DNA of 64,000 nucleotides from Massilioclostridium coli. Its GTDB lineage: Bacteria; Bacillota; Clostridia; Oscillospirales; Ruminococcaceae. The position numbers and the translations under genes are program-made. The notes beneath the pieces are model-generated. The model was given only the letters and a program-made list of their open reading frames with translations. It did not search any database and had not been told where the DNA came from. The number at the start of each line of letters is the position of its first letter. The first letter of the stretch is position 1. Shown here piece by piece: positions 47,043 through 57,142 of the stretch. The stretch lies in assembly GCF_900095865.1 (NCBI RefSeq), contig NZ_FMIZ01000006.1:62001-126000 (forward strand). The letters are read 5' to 3'.

Positions 47043-50000
47043 TTATTTTTTCCGTTTCTTTGCTCCAATGGCTGTTGCACCCGCTGCTGCCAATACTATT
47101 AACCCTGCAATTGGAGCAACATCTCCTGTTTTTGCTGCATTTGCTTTTGGTGTGGTAGATTCCTGTCCAGTTTGAGTAGTTGTATCATTAGTGGATGGTG
47201 TTGTTTCTTCTGGAATACTTCCATCTACTGCTACTAACTGATCCATTGCAGTTTGTACATTTGTTACTGCTGTATCTACTTCTTTCTGAGTCGCATTTTC
47301 ATCTGCCATTACGTCATTTGCATCTTTTACTGCCGCTTGCAGTGCTGCATAGCTTTCCTCTGTGTATGCACTTGCATCTTTACTATTCGCTTCTGCAATT
47401 ACTTTTTCCAGGATGGATTTATCCGCTTTGTATCTCAGGTTCAGCATCGCGTTCAACAGGTTACTTTCTGCTGTTTCGATTTCTTCCGCCATTGCATTGT
47501 CTTTATTCGCAAGTAATTCCTGTGCTGCCTTCAATGCTTCTTTAAATTCTGCTTGGCCTGCTTCTACATAGTCATTCATGTCGTAAGTTTCCGCCAATAC
47601 TACCAAAGATTCTAAGGAAGCAATATCGCCTTTCACAAAGCCCAGTTTATGGATTTCGGTCATCAGTGCTTTCCATGCTGCATCTACTACATCCTGAGTT
47701 GCTGCTGGATCTGCTGCTACTTCTTTCGCTGCATCCAATGCTGCATTAAAGGTTTCCTGTACATCTTTGATGACATTGTTAAAGTCATCAGATGCTTTCT
47801 GTTCTTCTGCGTAGGTAATCACTTTGTTCAAGATATCTTTATCTGATTCTTCTACTACGCTACCTTGTTCACTCGCTACAAAGTGGTAACTTCCACTGCC
47901 TACTGTGTATACATAGTCACCGTTTTCTTCCTGGCCTACATAGGTTATTCCATTTCCATCTTTCTGGAAAATATCATTGCCAGATTCGGTAATAGTTTTC
48001 GCGTCTTTCATTGGGATTTTAATCGTTGCGGTACTGTTTGCTGGAACAGTTACATCCCATACTAGATCGCCGTCTACTATATCCCAATTGGATTCTGCTA
48101 AACCTTTTAAAGTGTCTATCGAGGTATCTACATATTCCAGTTCACTTTCCACACCTGGGCGGTAGGTAATCTCATCATAGCCAGCGCCTGTTGCTGTAAT
48201 GCCTCCCAGTCCTTTGAACATCCAGGTTGCTGGACCGCCTCCCATCATGGCATGGTTCTGAGAATCCCAAACAGCATTCCCAGGAGTCAAGTTGGAATTA
48301 AAGGTTTCGCCTGCTTTATCCCAATATTCCCACAAGGTTGTCGCACCGTTATCAATCATATAGCCAAAGGAACATTTTTCTGGGGTTATAGTCATATCCA
48401 ACAATGTTTTATGCTGGTTGGCTTCTCCCAATGCACTATAAATGGATTTTGTCCCCAGCACACCCGTTTTAATAGTAGTATTGGCGTTGGTAACAGCATT
48501 CACCAATGTTTGTACTACCGCTTCTTTATTTTCAGGTGGTACAATTTCAAAATCCAATGCCATTGCATTTGCGGTTTGGGTTTCGGTACTAAAATAAGTC
48601 TCTTTATTATAGGTATTTTGCAATGCTTGATACATATTTTCTAGATAAGCATCCAGCTCTGTATGGTCTTTATCAATTGCTTCTGACATTTCAGATAACA
48701 AAATTCCACAATAGTAGAAATATGGTGCGGTTAAAAATCCACGGTCAATTTTTCCTTCCTGGTTATCATATCCCAGCCAGTCACCATAAACATTATCAGT
48801 TACAATATAATCTCCATCTTTATCCAAAGATTTATAGTAATCAAAAACTTTTACTAAAGAATCATAAGATTTTTCGATATAATAGGTGTCTCCCGTATTC
48901 ATATAAAGCTGATAAGGGAATACAAAATATGCGGATGACCAAGGAATATCAAACTGTGCCCCTGTATTAGTTGTTGTTGGAACTCCCACAATAATTTCAG
49001 GCCTGCCGTCCTCATGGGTATTCAACATCATGGTTTCCATAAACGCTTCCGCAGAAGTATAGTCATTTAATAGTATTGCGGAAGATTCTTTTACAACGGA
49101 TGCATCCCCAGTCCAACCATTCTTTTCACGCTGTGGACAATCGGTATAATTACCAATCAAATTAGAACGTTGGGATTGTAGGTACATATCAAATACCTGA
49201 TTTAATCTATCATTGGAAGAGTCGAAGAAACCAGTCTGATCCAAATCATCGCTGACAAAGCAAGCAGTAAAATCGTCTGGATTGATTTCGGAACCGTCTG
49301 AGGTGGAAACTTCTACATAACGGAACCCAGTGTAGAAAAATCTTGGTTCAAAACGATCCTGATTTCCTGATAAGGTATAGGTGGATTTTGGATAATGGAA
49401 GGTAGTATTTGCAAATATCATACCGTTTTCATCCAATAGTTCAGAATATTTTAACAGGTATTGTTTTCCCTTTTCCCCTTTGGTATCCAAACGGACATAA
49501 CCTTGCATATTCTTTCCAAAGTCTAAAATATATTTTTTGGTTGAATTGGTAAAACCATTCCATTTTTCAGGATCTGTTGTATCAAAATTATCTTCAAAAA
49601 TCACATTTCCATCCTGAATAACACGAAGATAGTCAATCTGGCTGCTTTCATCTATTGTTGCCCGAAATCCCAATGGACCTTCGGTAGAACCACTAACCAA
49701 ATCCGTTTCATGTACTTTTTGGTCGTTGATATAGGTTGTAATATGGTTGCCTTTTACCTCAATTTTCATTGGGACAAAATCGTTCAAATCAACACCAGGG
49801 CAATCATTAATTACATCTATATTGGATGCCCAATCTCCAGGTTGGTGGACACGCAAAGATCCATTACCACTAGTTGCCAACTGCCACATTGCTGGATATG
49901 GAGTACCAGAACCAAATAAAAAGCCAAATACATTCTCGGTTTTTGCCGCTAATTCGATGGTATAATCGCCACTAAAAGATTGTTTCGTGGTAAAAGTACC

Positions 50001-51518
50001 ACAGTTTGTTGGCAATACCAATTTTCCATCAATAGCGTATGGAGAGTTCGCATCTGTGTAATTCACTTCTCGCATGGAGACTGGCTTGATTTCGTCAATT
50101 ACCTTGGTTCCGGAAATCGCTGGGGCCAGTTCAGCCTGGGATGGGAAATTCCATTTTTCACGGTCTACGGTATCAAAATTATCTTCCCAAATCACCTTAC
50201 CATTTTGGGTAACAGCAATTCGGTCATAGTCAACAATCTCATCCGGCATAGAACGGATCGCTAAAGGTCCAGCAGTTTGTCCATCCGCCACAGTTGCCTG
50301 ATGAACCTGTTTTCCATCAATAAATGCTGTGATAGTATTTCCCTGGATATCCAGCCGCATCGTAGCTTTCTGCCCTAAATGTAAACCTTCTACAGGAACC
50401 ACTTCTACCTGACTCCAGTCCCCTGGATAATGGACACGCAAACTGCCTTCTGCCAGCTGCCACATACAAGGGTTTGGTGTACCAGACCCAAATACAAATC
50501 CACATACATTGGACTGTACCGTCGCTGTTAATTCAATGGAATAATCCCCACTAAAAGACTGATAAGTTGTAAATGTCCCCGAATTGGCTGGAACACGTAA
50601 TTCCCCATTGGAAGCGGCTAAGCCTGCTGTAGTTGCATTGGTCCATGTTTCATCTTCCACAAATTCAGGGGTATCCCAATTGGTTATTAAGTTTGCGTCA
50701 ATATCTTCTCCTGCACTGATCGTTTCCCGTGTAATCTCAGATGTCGCACAAGCTTTCCAACTGGTATCGGTAGAAATGATTTGAGAACTTCCATCTTTAT
50801 AATAGATTTTAATCATTCCAGCTGCCTGGTTGCCAGGAGAATATGCGGCGCTTACCATGATACCAACTGTATTCTTCCCTTCCCGAAGCATGGAAGTGAT
50901 ATCATATGTATTATAATAAGTAAGGACATCCCCTACTGGTTTTTTTGGTCCCCAGACCAAATCCCCTACTTTAGAACCATTCATCCTGATTTCCATAACA
51001 GAAGAACTGCTTAAATAAGAACGCGCCCGATCTACATTCTCCAAAGGTTGATCCAGCTCAAATGTTTTTCTCAATAACCGTGGAGAAGAAATCCATTCGC
51101 CCTGTATGGTTTCTGGTGCGGTTTCAAAGGTTTTTATCTCACTAAACCCAGATTCATTGCCATATTGATCTTTGATATTAACCTGATAGTTGTAAATAGT
51201 TTCTGGTTTTAATCCTTCTGGACGAATCCCTACCTGTTGGTCAGATTCCACCCAGCCACTGTCCCATGCGGTATTCCCTGACTGGTCTTTTACAACAACA
51301 TAGTAAGCTGTTTGTTCCATACCACGTTGTTCCGCGTCAATTTCCCATCCAAGGCGTACATCGTCTACATCCAACCCCATATCATAACGGGATGTTGTCT
51401 GATACGCTTTTACATCCAGGCCATCATCCTCCAATGCAAACGCTGGAAGCGCAGTACCAATAACAGATGCCGCCATGGTTGCGGATAACGCAACGCTGAG
51501 AAGCCGTTTCATCTTCAT
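47043..51518 (-). CDS. Cell-surface GH78-type alpha-L-rhamnosidase with nested LamG-like domains
   Basis: 1491 residues. Signal peptide (LLSVALSATMAASVIGTALP, cleaved after AFA); fibronectin/rhamnosidase N-domains at about 30-300; LamG-like domain 1 at about 303-459 and 2 at about 496-654 (both carry TFTT.QSFSGDY, FGSGTP and RVH.PGDW); then the (alpha/alpha)6 GH78 catalytic domain. Catalytic residues align with GH78: DCPQREKNGWTGDA near residue 793 gives Asp, Glu and Asp; TTLWEYWDKA supplies the general base. A C-terminal beta-sandwich, three FIVAR-like helical repeats and a tail NAAKTGDVAP + hydrophobic stretch + KKRKK follow. Likely removes terminal rhamnose from glycans at the cell surface. 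Confidence 0.9.
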   Translation of the reverse strand: MKMKRLLSVALSATMAASVIGTALPAFALEDDGLDVKAYQTTSRYDMGLDVDDVRLGWEIDAEQRGMEQTAYYVVVKDQSGNTAWDSGWVESDQQVGIRPEGLKPETIYNYQVNIKDQYGNESGFSEIKTFETAPETIQGEWISSPRLLRKTFELDQPLENVDRARSYLSSSSVMEIRMNGSKVGDLVWGPKKPVGDVLTYYNTYDITSMLREGKNTVGIMVSAAYSPGNQAAGMIKIYYKDGSSQIISTDTSWKACATSEITRETISAGEDIDANLITNWDTPEFVEDETWTNATTAGLAASNGELRVPANSGTFTTYQSFSGDYSIELTATVQSNVCGFVFGSGTPNPCMWQLAEGSLRVHYPGDWSQVEVVPVEGLHLGQKATMRLDIQGNTITAFIDGKQVHQATVADGQTAGPLAIRSMPDEIVDYDRIAVTQNGKVIWEDNFDTVDREKWNFPSQAELAPAISGTKVIDEIKPVSMREVNYTDANSPYAIDGKLVLPTNCGTFTTKQSFSGDYTIELAAKTENVFGFLFGSGTPYPAMWQLATSGNGSLRVHQPGDWASNIDVINDCPGVDLNDFVPMKIEVKGNHITTYINDQKVHETDLVSGSTEGPLGFRATIDESSQIDYLRVIQDGNVIFEDNFDTTDPEKWNGFTNSTKKYILDFGKNMQGYVRLDTKGEKGKQYLLKYSELLDENGMIFANTTFHYPKSTYTLSGNQDRFEPRFFYTGFRYVEVSTSDGSEINPDDFTACFVSDDLDQTGFFDSSNDRLNQVFDMYLQSQRSNLIGNYTDCPQREKNGWTGDASVVKESSAILLNDYTSAEAFMETMMLNTHEDGRPEIIVGVPTTTNTGAQFDIPWSSAYFVFPYQLYMNTGDTYYIEKSYDSLVKVFDYYKSLDKDGDYIVTDNVYGDWLGYDNQEGKIDRGFLTAPYFYYCGILLSEMSEAIDKDHTELDAYLENMYQALQNTYNKETYFSTETQTANAMALDFEIVPPENKEAVVQTLVNAVTNANTTIKTGVLGTKSIYSALGEANQHKTLLDMTITPEKCSFGYMIDNGATTLWEYWDKAGETFNSNLTPGNAVWDSQNHAMMGGGPATWMFKGLGGITATGAGYDEITYRPGVESELEYVDTSIDTLKGLAESNWDIVDGDLVWDVTVPANSTATIKIPMKDAKTITESGNDIFQKDGNGITYVGQEENGDYVYTVGSGSYHFVASEQGSVVEESDKDILNKVITYAEEQKASDDFNNVIKDVQETFNAALDAAKEVAADPAATQDVVDAAWKALMTEIHKLGFVKGDIASLESLVVLAETYDMNDYVEAGQAEFKEALKAAQELLANKDNAMAEEIETAESNLLNAMLNLRYKADKSILEKVIAEANSKDASAYTEESYAALQAAVKDANDVMADENATQKEVDTAVTNVQTAMDQLVAVDGSIPEETTPSTNDTTTQTGQESTTPKANAAKTGDVAPIAGLIVLAAAGATAIGAKKRKK

Positions 51519-51592
51519 ATTCTTTTCCTCCTGTCTAAAAATTATCCATAATAAATAATAATATTAGGCAAATAGACCCAATAATAATTTTA

Positions 51593-51621
51593 ATTATATC
51601 CTGATTTGATTGTGATATCAA
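51593..51621 (-). promoter_or_regulatory. Promoter of the 1491-residue rhamnosidase gene
   Basis: Minus strand TTGATA (51616-51621), 17-bp spacer, TATAAT (51593-51598), about 75 bp before the ATG, which follows AGGAGG. Confidence 0.8.
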
Positions 51622-51939
51622 TAGAACAAATCAACAAATTTTCAATATTAACTTAGATATCTTCACTACTACGTTCTATAATTTTTATTTTTTATAAGCA
51701 TCCGTGTTTTAAAAAATCTTTACACAAATCCCCTACAATATTTTTGTAGAAAATCATAGTTTTCAATTTATTTAAAATTTGATACAATAATTATCATATT
51801 AATAAAAAAATTATAGTTTTTATATCCAATTATATTCTATTTATTTTCTACTTACGGTTCTTCTAACCATCTTTAACGGGTAAGGCAAACTATTCATTTT
51901 TTACTACATAAAGATAGAGCAGGTACAACTACGTTACTT
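51622..51939. other. Intergenic region between the divergent rhamnosidase genes
   Basis: About 320 A/T-rich noncoding bases between the two divergent promoters. No small gene or RNA is apparent. Confidence 0.5.
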
Positions 51940-51969
51940 TTGCGTGAAAATCACGCAATGTAATAAAAT
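51940..51969 (+). promoter_or_regulatory. Promoter and 19-bp palindromic operator of the 1524-residue rhamnosidase
   Basis: TTGCGTGA (51940-51947), AAA, TCACGCAA (51951-51958): a perfect 8-3-8 inverted repeat. It covers a candidate -35 TTGCGT (51940-51945) whose -10 TAAAAT (51964-51969) follows an 18-bp spacer. A repressor bound here would block transcription. The regulator is not in the window. Confidence 0.6.
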
Positions 51970-52046
51970 CATAAAAAAGGAGGATAGAAGTTATTATTTT
52001 ATAGTTAGAGGAAAACAAAGAGAACAAAAAGAAATGGAGGTTTTTT

Positions 52047-55000
52047 ATGTTTAAAAAAATAACCGCAGGAATCTTAGCGGCATTCATAACTCTTTCTATG
52101 TTTGTAAACTTCTCTGTATTTGCAGAAGAAGAATATGAGCCACGAAATGCCGCATTGTCAATTTGTGGGGCAATAGCTGATGCCTCCTCTACTCATCCAG
52201 CTGACAGCAACCCATTAAGCTTTCAACCGTGTAATACCAATGATGGTATCCGAAATTTAGGTTTATTTTGGAATGATAATACAGCCAATGACTATCCAGA
52301 CTGGCTTCAAATTACCTTTGGGCGAAGGGAAATTATCAACCGTTTGGATGTGTTTACCGTTTCGGACGATATCGGAGCATCTATGCCTGATTTAGATACT
52401 GTATTCCATAATTATGGTGTTACCGATTTTGAATTACAGTATCTAGACAACGGAGAATGGAAAACTATTCCCGGAACACAAGTTACTGGAAATAATAAAG
52501 TATGGAAACAATTCTATTTTGAACCTATTACTACAACTGCCATTCGTTTATGGGTAACAGGAGCAATTGATGGCAGCACAAGAATTAGTGAATTAGAAGC
52601 ATGGACTTATAAAGAAAGCCCAGATGGGGAACCAGAACCACCAGAACAAAACCAAGCATTCCAGGATGCTCAATGGCTCTGGCAGCCAGAAGCAGGTCCT
52701 AATAATACCTGGATGTGTTTCAAAAAGGAATTCCACTTAGATACTGTACCAGAAACTGCAATCGCTAATATCGCGGTGGATTCCAAATATTATATGTGGA
52801 TCAACGGTGAACTGGCCGTATTTGAAGGCGGATTAAACCGTGGCCCCGCTCCTGGAAAAGGTTATTATGATGCTGTGGATATTGCACCATATCTAAAAGA
52901 GGGAGAAAACGATATTTCTATTTTAATGTGGTTCTGGGGAAATCAAGGTAGAAATAATGTGAATAGTGGTGCTGGTGGTATGATATTCTCTGCTGATTTA
53001 GGAGAAACCAGATTAAAAAGTGATGCTAGCTGGAAAATGAAGGTGCATCCAGCTTATGGAGATACCACTGGCTCTCAACCATCTTATTTATATGGTGGAT
53101 ATAACATTGGTTTTAATGCACAAAATGATTTTGAAACCGATTGGACCCAACCTGGATTTGATACTTCCTCTTGGAAAAATGCCATTGAAAAAGGGGTTGT
53201 TGGCACAAAACCATGGGGAGAATTAGAAAAACGTCCTATTCCACAATGGAAATATTCAGAACTAAAAGATTATACCAATGAAATTGTTCGTAACGGCAAT
53301 CAAGTAATCATGAACTTACCTTATGCAGCACAAATTACTCCGTATTTTAAAGTAAAAGCCCCTTCTGGAGAAATCATTAGTATTCAAACAGACCGCTATC
53401 AAACACCTGGTGGCCCTGGTGATGGCAACAAATACAATTGTCATCGAACCGAATATACTACCAAAGAAGGCGTACAAGAATTTGAATCTTTAGACTGGAT
53501 CTTTGGCGAACAAGTCATTTATACCATTCCAGAAGATGTAGAAATTATTGAATTAAAATATCGTGAGTCTGGCTGTGATACTGAATTAGTACCAACTATT
53601 CAAACAGATGATGAATTCTATAATTCCTTAGCGGAAAAGGCACAACGTACTTTATATGTATGTATGCGTGATAACTTTATGGATTGTCCAGACCGTGAAC
53701 GCGGCCAGTGGATTGGGGACGTAAGTTCCCAGGCTCCTCAAGTATTCTATGCATTAGACCAAAATGGAGCAGTACATCTAAAAAAAGCAATCGACAACTT
53801 TATTCGCAACCGTAACGGAGATGTACTCATCGGAAATGTTCCAGGTGCAAATTCAAGTGAACTTCCTTCCCAATCTTTAAATGCAATTAGTACGGAAGGT
53901 ATGATCATGCAATATTACCAATTTACTGGTGACCTTTCTGTGATTGAACTTTCTTATGAACCAGTAAAGAATTATTTAAAATTGTGGGAAACCAATCCGG
54001 ATGGTTCTTTAATCAACCGTGCAGGCAACTGGGAATGGTATGACCATGGTTCTGGAATCGATGGTGCTGTAATTGGTCCATGTTGGTATTATATGGCCTG
54101 TGAATCGGCAATTGAAATGGCAAAATTAACTGGAAACGAACAGGATATCCCTTGGTTTGAAGAGAGAATGGAAGGCATCCGTTCTACTTTCCAAGAAAAG
54201 TTCTGGAAAGGCGATGGTTACCACAGTGATATGCCTAACGATGACCGCGCCAATGCTATGGCAGTGTTATCCGGCTTAGCTGATCCAGATTATTATCCAA
54301 TTATTCTAGATGTATTGCAGACGGTAAGAAATTCTACTCCTTATATGGAAGGCTATGTACTGGAATCTATGTTTATGATGGGTTATCCAAATGAGGCTAT
54401 GGAACGGATGAAACTCCGTTATACAGATTTAGTAGCCAATGAAAACTCTACCTTGTGGGAAGATTTTTATTATTTAGGTACAAAAAACCATGCCTGGTCT
54501 GGTGGACCTCTCACGATGTTAAATAAATATGTAGCGGGTATTTATCCTACTACTCCTGGGTATGAAACTTATCGTGTTCAGCCAAATTTAACAAGCTTAA
54601 ATAGTGTGAAGGTAACTGTTCCATCTATAAAAGGGAACATAGACTTAAATATAAATCGAGATAATAATCAAATTACTATGGATTTAACTTCTCCTGAAAA
54701 TACTGTAGCGCAAGTTGCAGTTCCACGATTTAATATGGAAAATACTTTGGTTACTATTAATGGAGAAATTGCTTTTGAAGATGGTGCTGGAAAACTGGAT
54801 TCCTACCAAGGTAATGATGAGAACTATATTTACTTTGACTTAGAACCAGGTAATTATCAAATTTGTTCATCTATTAAAACTGAACAAAAAGAAAACTATC
54901 AAGTGAATATTCAAACAAATGAGGGCGGAACATTACTTCTAAATGGGGAGCCAATCCCATCCAATTATCAAAATAGTTTCCCAGCTGGAACTGAGCTTAC

Positions 55001-56621
55001 TTTTAGTGCAGAACCAGAAGAAGGAAAACAGTTTGAAGGATTTACTGGAAGTTTTGCTACTACAAATCTACCATTAACCATTCAGTTACAGTCTGATTTA
55101 AATTTACAAGCATCTTTTTGCGATAAAATGATTGATTGGGATGAAATAAAATCCGAACTAAAACTAGAATTAAATGCATGTAAAAAATTAGAAGAATCAA
55201 AATATACACCAGAAAGCTGGAGTCCTTTTAAAGCGGCAATAGAGCAAGCAGAAATCATTATGGATACTGTTCCTGTAACAGAAGAACAAATCAATCAAGC
55301 TTTAGAATCTTTACGAAATGCCAAAGAACAATTACAATCCGCCAAGGGAGTTAACTTAGCATTATATAGCAATGTAACAGTTTCCAGTGTTGTACCTGGA
55401 ATGTCCCAGTTTAGTGCTGACAAATTAACAGATGGTATTGTATCAGGAGCACCTATCACTTCAAACTGCTGGTCCAGTAATGTATCAAAAGACCACAAAG
55501 AATGGGCACAAATCGATTTAGGAAGCGCCCTCACATTTGACCAATTTGTGATTTATCCACGTATTGATGAACGTGGTACGGGTTGGGGATTTCCAAAAGA
55601 CTTTACAATTAAAGTTTCCCAAGACGGTGAAACATGGACCACGGTAGTAGATGAAACTGATTACCCATTTGTTGGAGATACCCCACAAACATTCAATTTT
55701 GATTCTGTGGATGCAAGATATATCCGTTTGGATACTACTAAATTGAATGCTATTGTAGGAGAAGCAACAGATACTTATCGGGTTCAGCTGGCAGAGTTTG
55801 AAGTTTACCGTCAAAAAGACATTGCTGTAGATTCGGATAAATCCATCTTAAATAAAGTAATCGCATACGCAGAAGAACAGAAAGCTTCTGATGAATTCAA
55901 CAATGTCATTGTAGATGTACAGGAATCCTTTAATGCAGCATTGGAAGCAGCAAAAGAAATTTTTGCTGATCCAACCGCAACCCAAGAAAAAGTAGACCAG
56001 GCATGGATGACTTTATTAAAAGAAATCCATAAACTAGGCTTTGTCAAAGGGGATATCAGTTCCTTAGAATCCTTGGTAGCATATGCTGAAAAACTGGATC
56101 TAAATGACTATGTAGAAGCAGGCCAAGCAGAATTCCAGGAAGCATTGAAAGCAGCGCAAGATCTGCTGGCAGATAAAGAAAATGCAATGCAAACAGAAAT
56201 TGAAACAGCAGAAACGAATCTGCTAAACGCAATGTTGAACCTGAGATATAAAGCAGATAAATCCATCTTGGAAAAAGTAATTGTGGAAGCAAATGATGTT
56301 GATTCTAGTGCATACACAGCAGAGAGCTATACAGCACTACAAGCAGCAGTAGCAGAAGCAAACGAAGTAATGGAAAATGAAAACGCCACTCAGGAAGAAG
56401 TAAACGCAGCAGTAGAAAGTGTACAAGAAGCGATGAAAGGTTTGGTAGCTGTAGATAAAGAAACTACAGATACAGACAAAGCAGAAGGTATACAAACTGG
56501 GCAAGAAAATACTACAACAAAAGCAAATGCAGTGAAGACTGGCGATGTTACTCCAATCACAGGAGTAATGGTACTAGCATTAGCTGGTACAGCCGTTTTA
56601 TTCTCTCGAAAAAAGAAATAA
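52047..56621 (+). CDS. Cell-surface GH78-type alpha-L-rhamnosidase with F5/8C and FIVAR modules
   Basis: 1524 residues. Signal peptide (MFKKITAGILAAFITLSMF, to about residue 27); F5/8-type C (discoidin) domain at about 35-195; rhamnosidase N-domain from about 205 (WLWQPEAGPNNTWMCFKKEF); GH78-like catalytic domain with DCPDRERGQWIGD near residue 546 and general base in TLWEDF near 804. Downstream: a small beta-repeat domain (about 950-1025), a FIVAR-like repeat, a second F5/8C domain (about 1105-1255), three more FIVAR-like repeats, and a tail NAVKTGDVTP + hydrophobic stretch + RKKK. The last ~270 residues are clearly paralogous to the divergent neighbour. ATG follows GGAGG. Confidence 0.9.
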   Translation: MFKKITAGILAAFITLSMFVNFSVFAEEEYEPRNAALSICGAIADASSTHPADSNPLSFQPCNTNDGIRNLGLFWNDNTANDYPDWLQITFGRREIINRLDVFTVSDDIGASMPDLDTVFHNYGVTDFELQYLDNGEWKTIPGTQVTGNNKVWKQFYFEPITTTAIRLWVTGAIDGSTRISELEAWTYKESPDGEPEPPEQNQAFQDAQWLWQPEAGPNNTWMCFKKEFHLDTVPETAIANIAVDSKYYMWINGELAVFEGGLNRGPAPGKGYYDAVDIAPYLKEGENDISILMWFWGNQGRNNVNSGAGGMIFSADLGETRLKSDASWKMKVHPAYGDTTGSQPSYLYGGYNIGFNAQNDFETDWTQPGFDTSSWKNAIEKGVVGTKPWGELEKRPIPQWKYSELKDYTNEIVRNGNQVIMNLPYAAQITPYFKVKAPSGEIISIQTDRYQTPGGPGDGNKYNCHRTEYTTKEGVQEFESLDWIFGEQVIYTIPEDVEIIELKYRESGCDTELVPTIQTDDEFYNSLAEKAQRTLYVCMRDNFMDCPDRERGQWIGDVSSQAPQVFYALDQNGAVHLKKAIDNFIRNRNGDVLIGNVPGANSSELPSQSLNAISTEGMIMQYYQFTGDLSVIELSYEPVKNYLKLWETNPDGSLINRAGNWEWYDHGSGIDGAVIGPCWYYMACESAIEMAKLTGNEQDIPWFEERMEGIRSTFQEKFWKGDGYHSDMPNDDRANAMAVLSGLADPDYYPIILDVLQTVRNSTPYMEGYVLESMFMMGYPNEAMERMKLRYTDLVANENSTLWEDFYYLGTKNHAWSGGPLTMLNKYVAGIYPTTPGYETYRVQPNLTSLNSVKVTVPSIKGNIDLNINRDNNQITMDLTSPENTVAQVAVPRFNMENTLVTINGEIAFEDGAGKLDSYQGNDENYIYFDLEPGNYQICSSIKTEQKENYQVNIQTNEGGTLLLNGEPIPSNYQNSFPAGTELTFSAEPEEGKQFEGFTGSFATTNLPLTIQLQSDLNLQASFCDKMIDWDEIKSELKLELNACKKLEESKYTPESWSPFKAAIEQAEIIMDTVPVTEEQINQALESLRNAKEQLQSAKGVNLALYSNVTVSSVVPGMSQFSADKLTDGIVSGAPITSNCWSSNVSKDHKEWAQIDLGSALTFDQFVIYPRIDERGTGWGFPKDFTIKVSQDGETWTTVVDETDYPFVGDTPQTFNFDSVDARYIRLDTTKLNAIVGEATDTYRVQLAEFEVYRQKDIAVDSDKSILNKVIAYAEEQKASDEFNNVIVDVQESFNAALEAAKEIFADPTATQEKVDQAWMTLLKEIHKLGFVKGDISSLESLVAYAEKLDLNDYVEAGQAEFQEALKAAQDLLADKENAMQTEIETAETNLLNAMLNLRYKADKSILEKVIVEANDVDSSAYTAESYTALQAAVAEANEVMENENATQEEVNAAVESVQEAMKGLVAVDKETTDTDKAEGIQTGQENTTTKANAVKTGDVTPITGVMVLALAGTAVLFSRKKK

Positions 56622-56645
56622 ACACTGTAACAATAAAAATATGAT

Positions 56646-56683
56646 AAAAAAGATGGTAGATAAAAATATCTACCATCTTTTTT
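56646..56683 (+). terminator. Terminator of the 1524-residue rhamnosidase gene
   Basis: Arms 56646-56662 and 56667-56683 form a perfect 17-bp stem with AAAA loop, 25 bp after the stop. Confidence 0.9.
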
Positions 56684-57142
56684 ATATGCAAAATAAAATC
56701 CAGAACAAGTTAACACAACATATTCCATGGAATATCATTAGCAACTAATATAATGTCATTTATATGAATATTATAGCAAATTCAATGTAATTTATCAGTG
56801 TGTATCAATAGCTTGGCAGATGTAACTGAATGACTGCCATCACATTAAAGATAGTGGAATCATTTTCTTTCCTATCTAATAAAATCATTGAGTCACTAAG
56901 CATTACCAGAGAAATACACTTTTAATTTGATAATATAGACCTTTCCTTCTAACCTGTTCTTTTTATATCATTTTTTGCTCTAACACATACTTTTTTTATG
57001 AAACGTAAAATTTCTTCTTAAATGCTTTTGCTATACCAACATTTTCAAATCATAATAACACAAATTTTTACAATCCCTTATTGTATTATTTTATGAGAAA
57101 AACTATTTATATCATGTATCCCTACTATTTTAATCATTTCAT
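56684..57142. other. Intergenic region without recognised features
   Basis: About 460 A/T-rich bases; no plausible gene, RNA or repeat was found. Confidence 0.5.
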
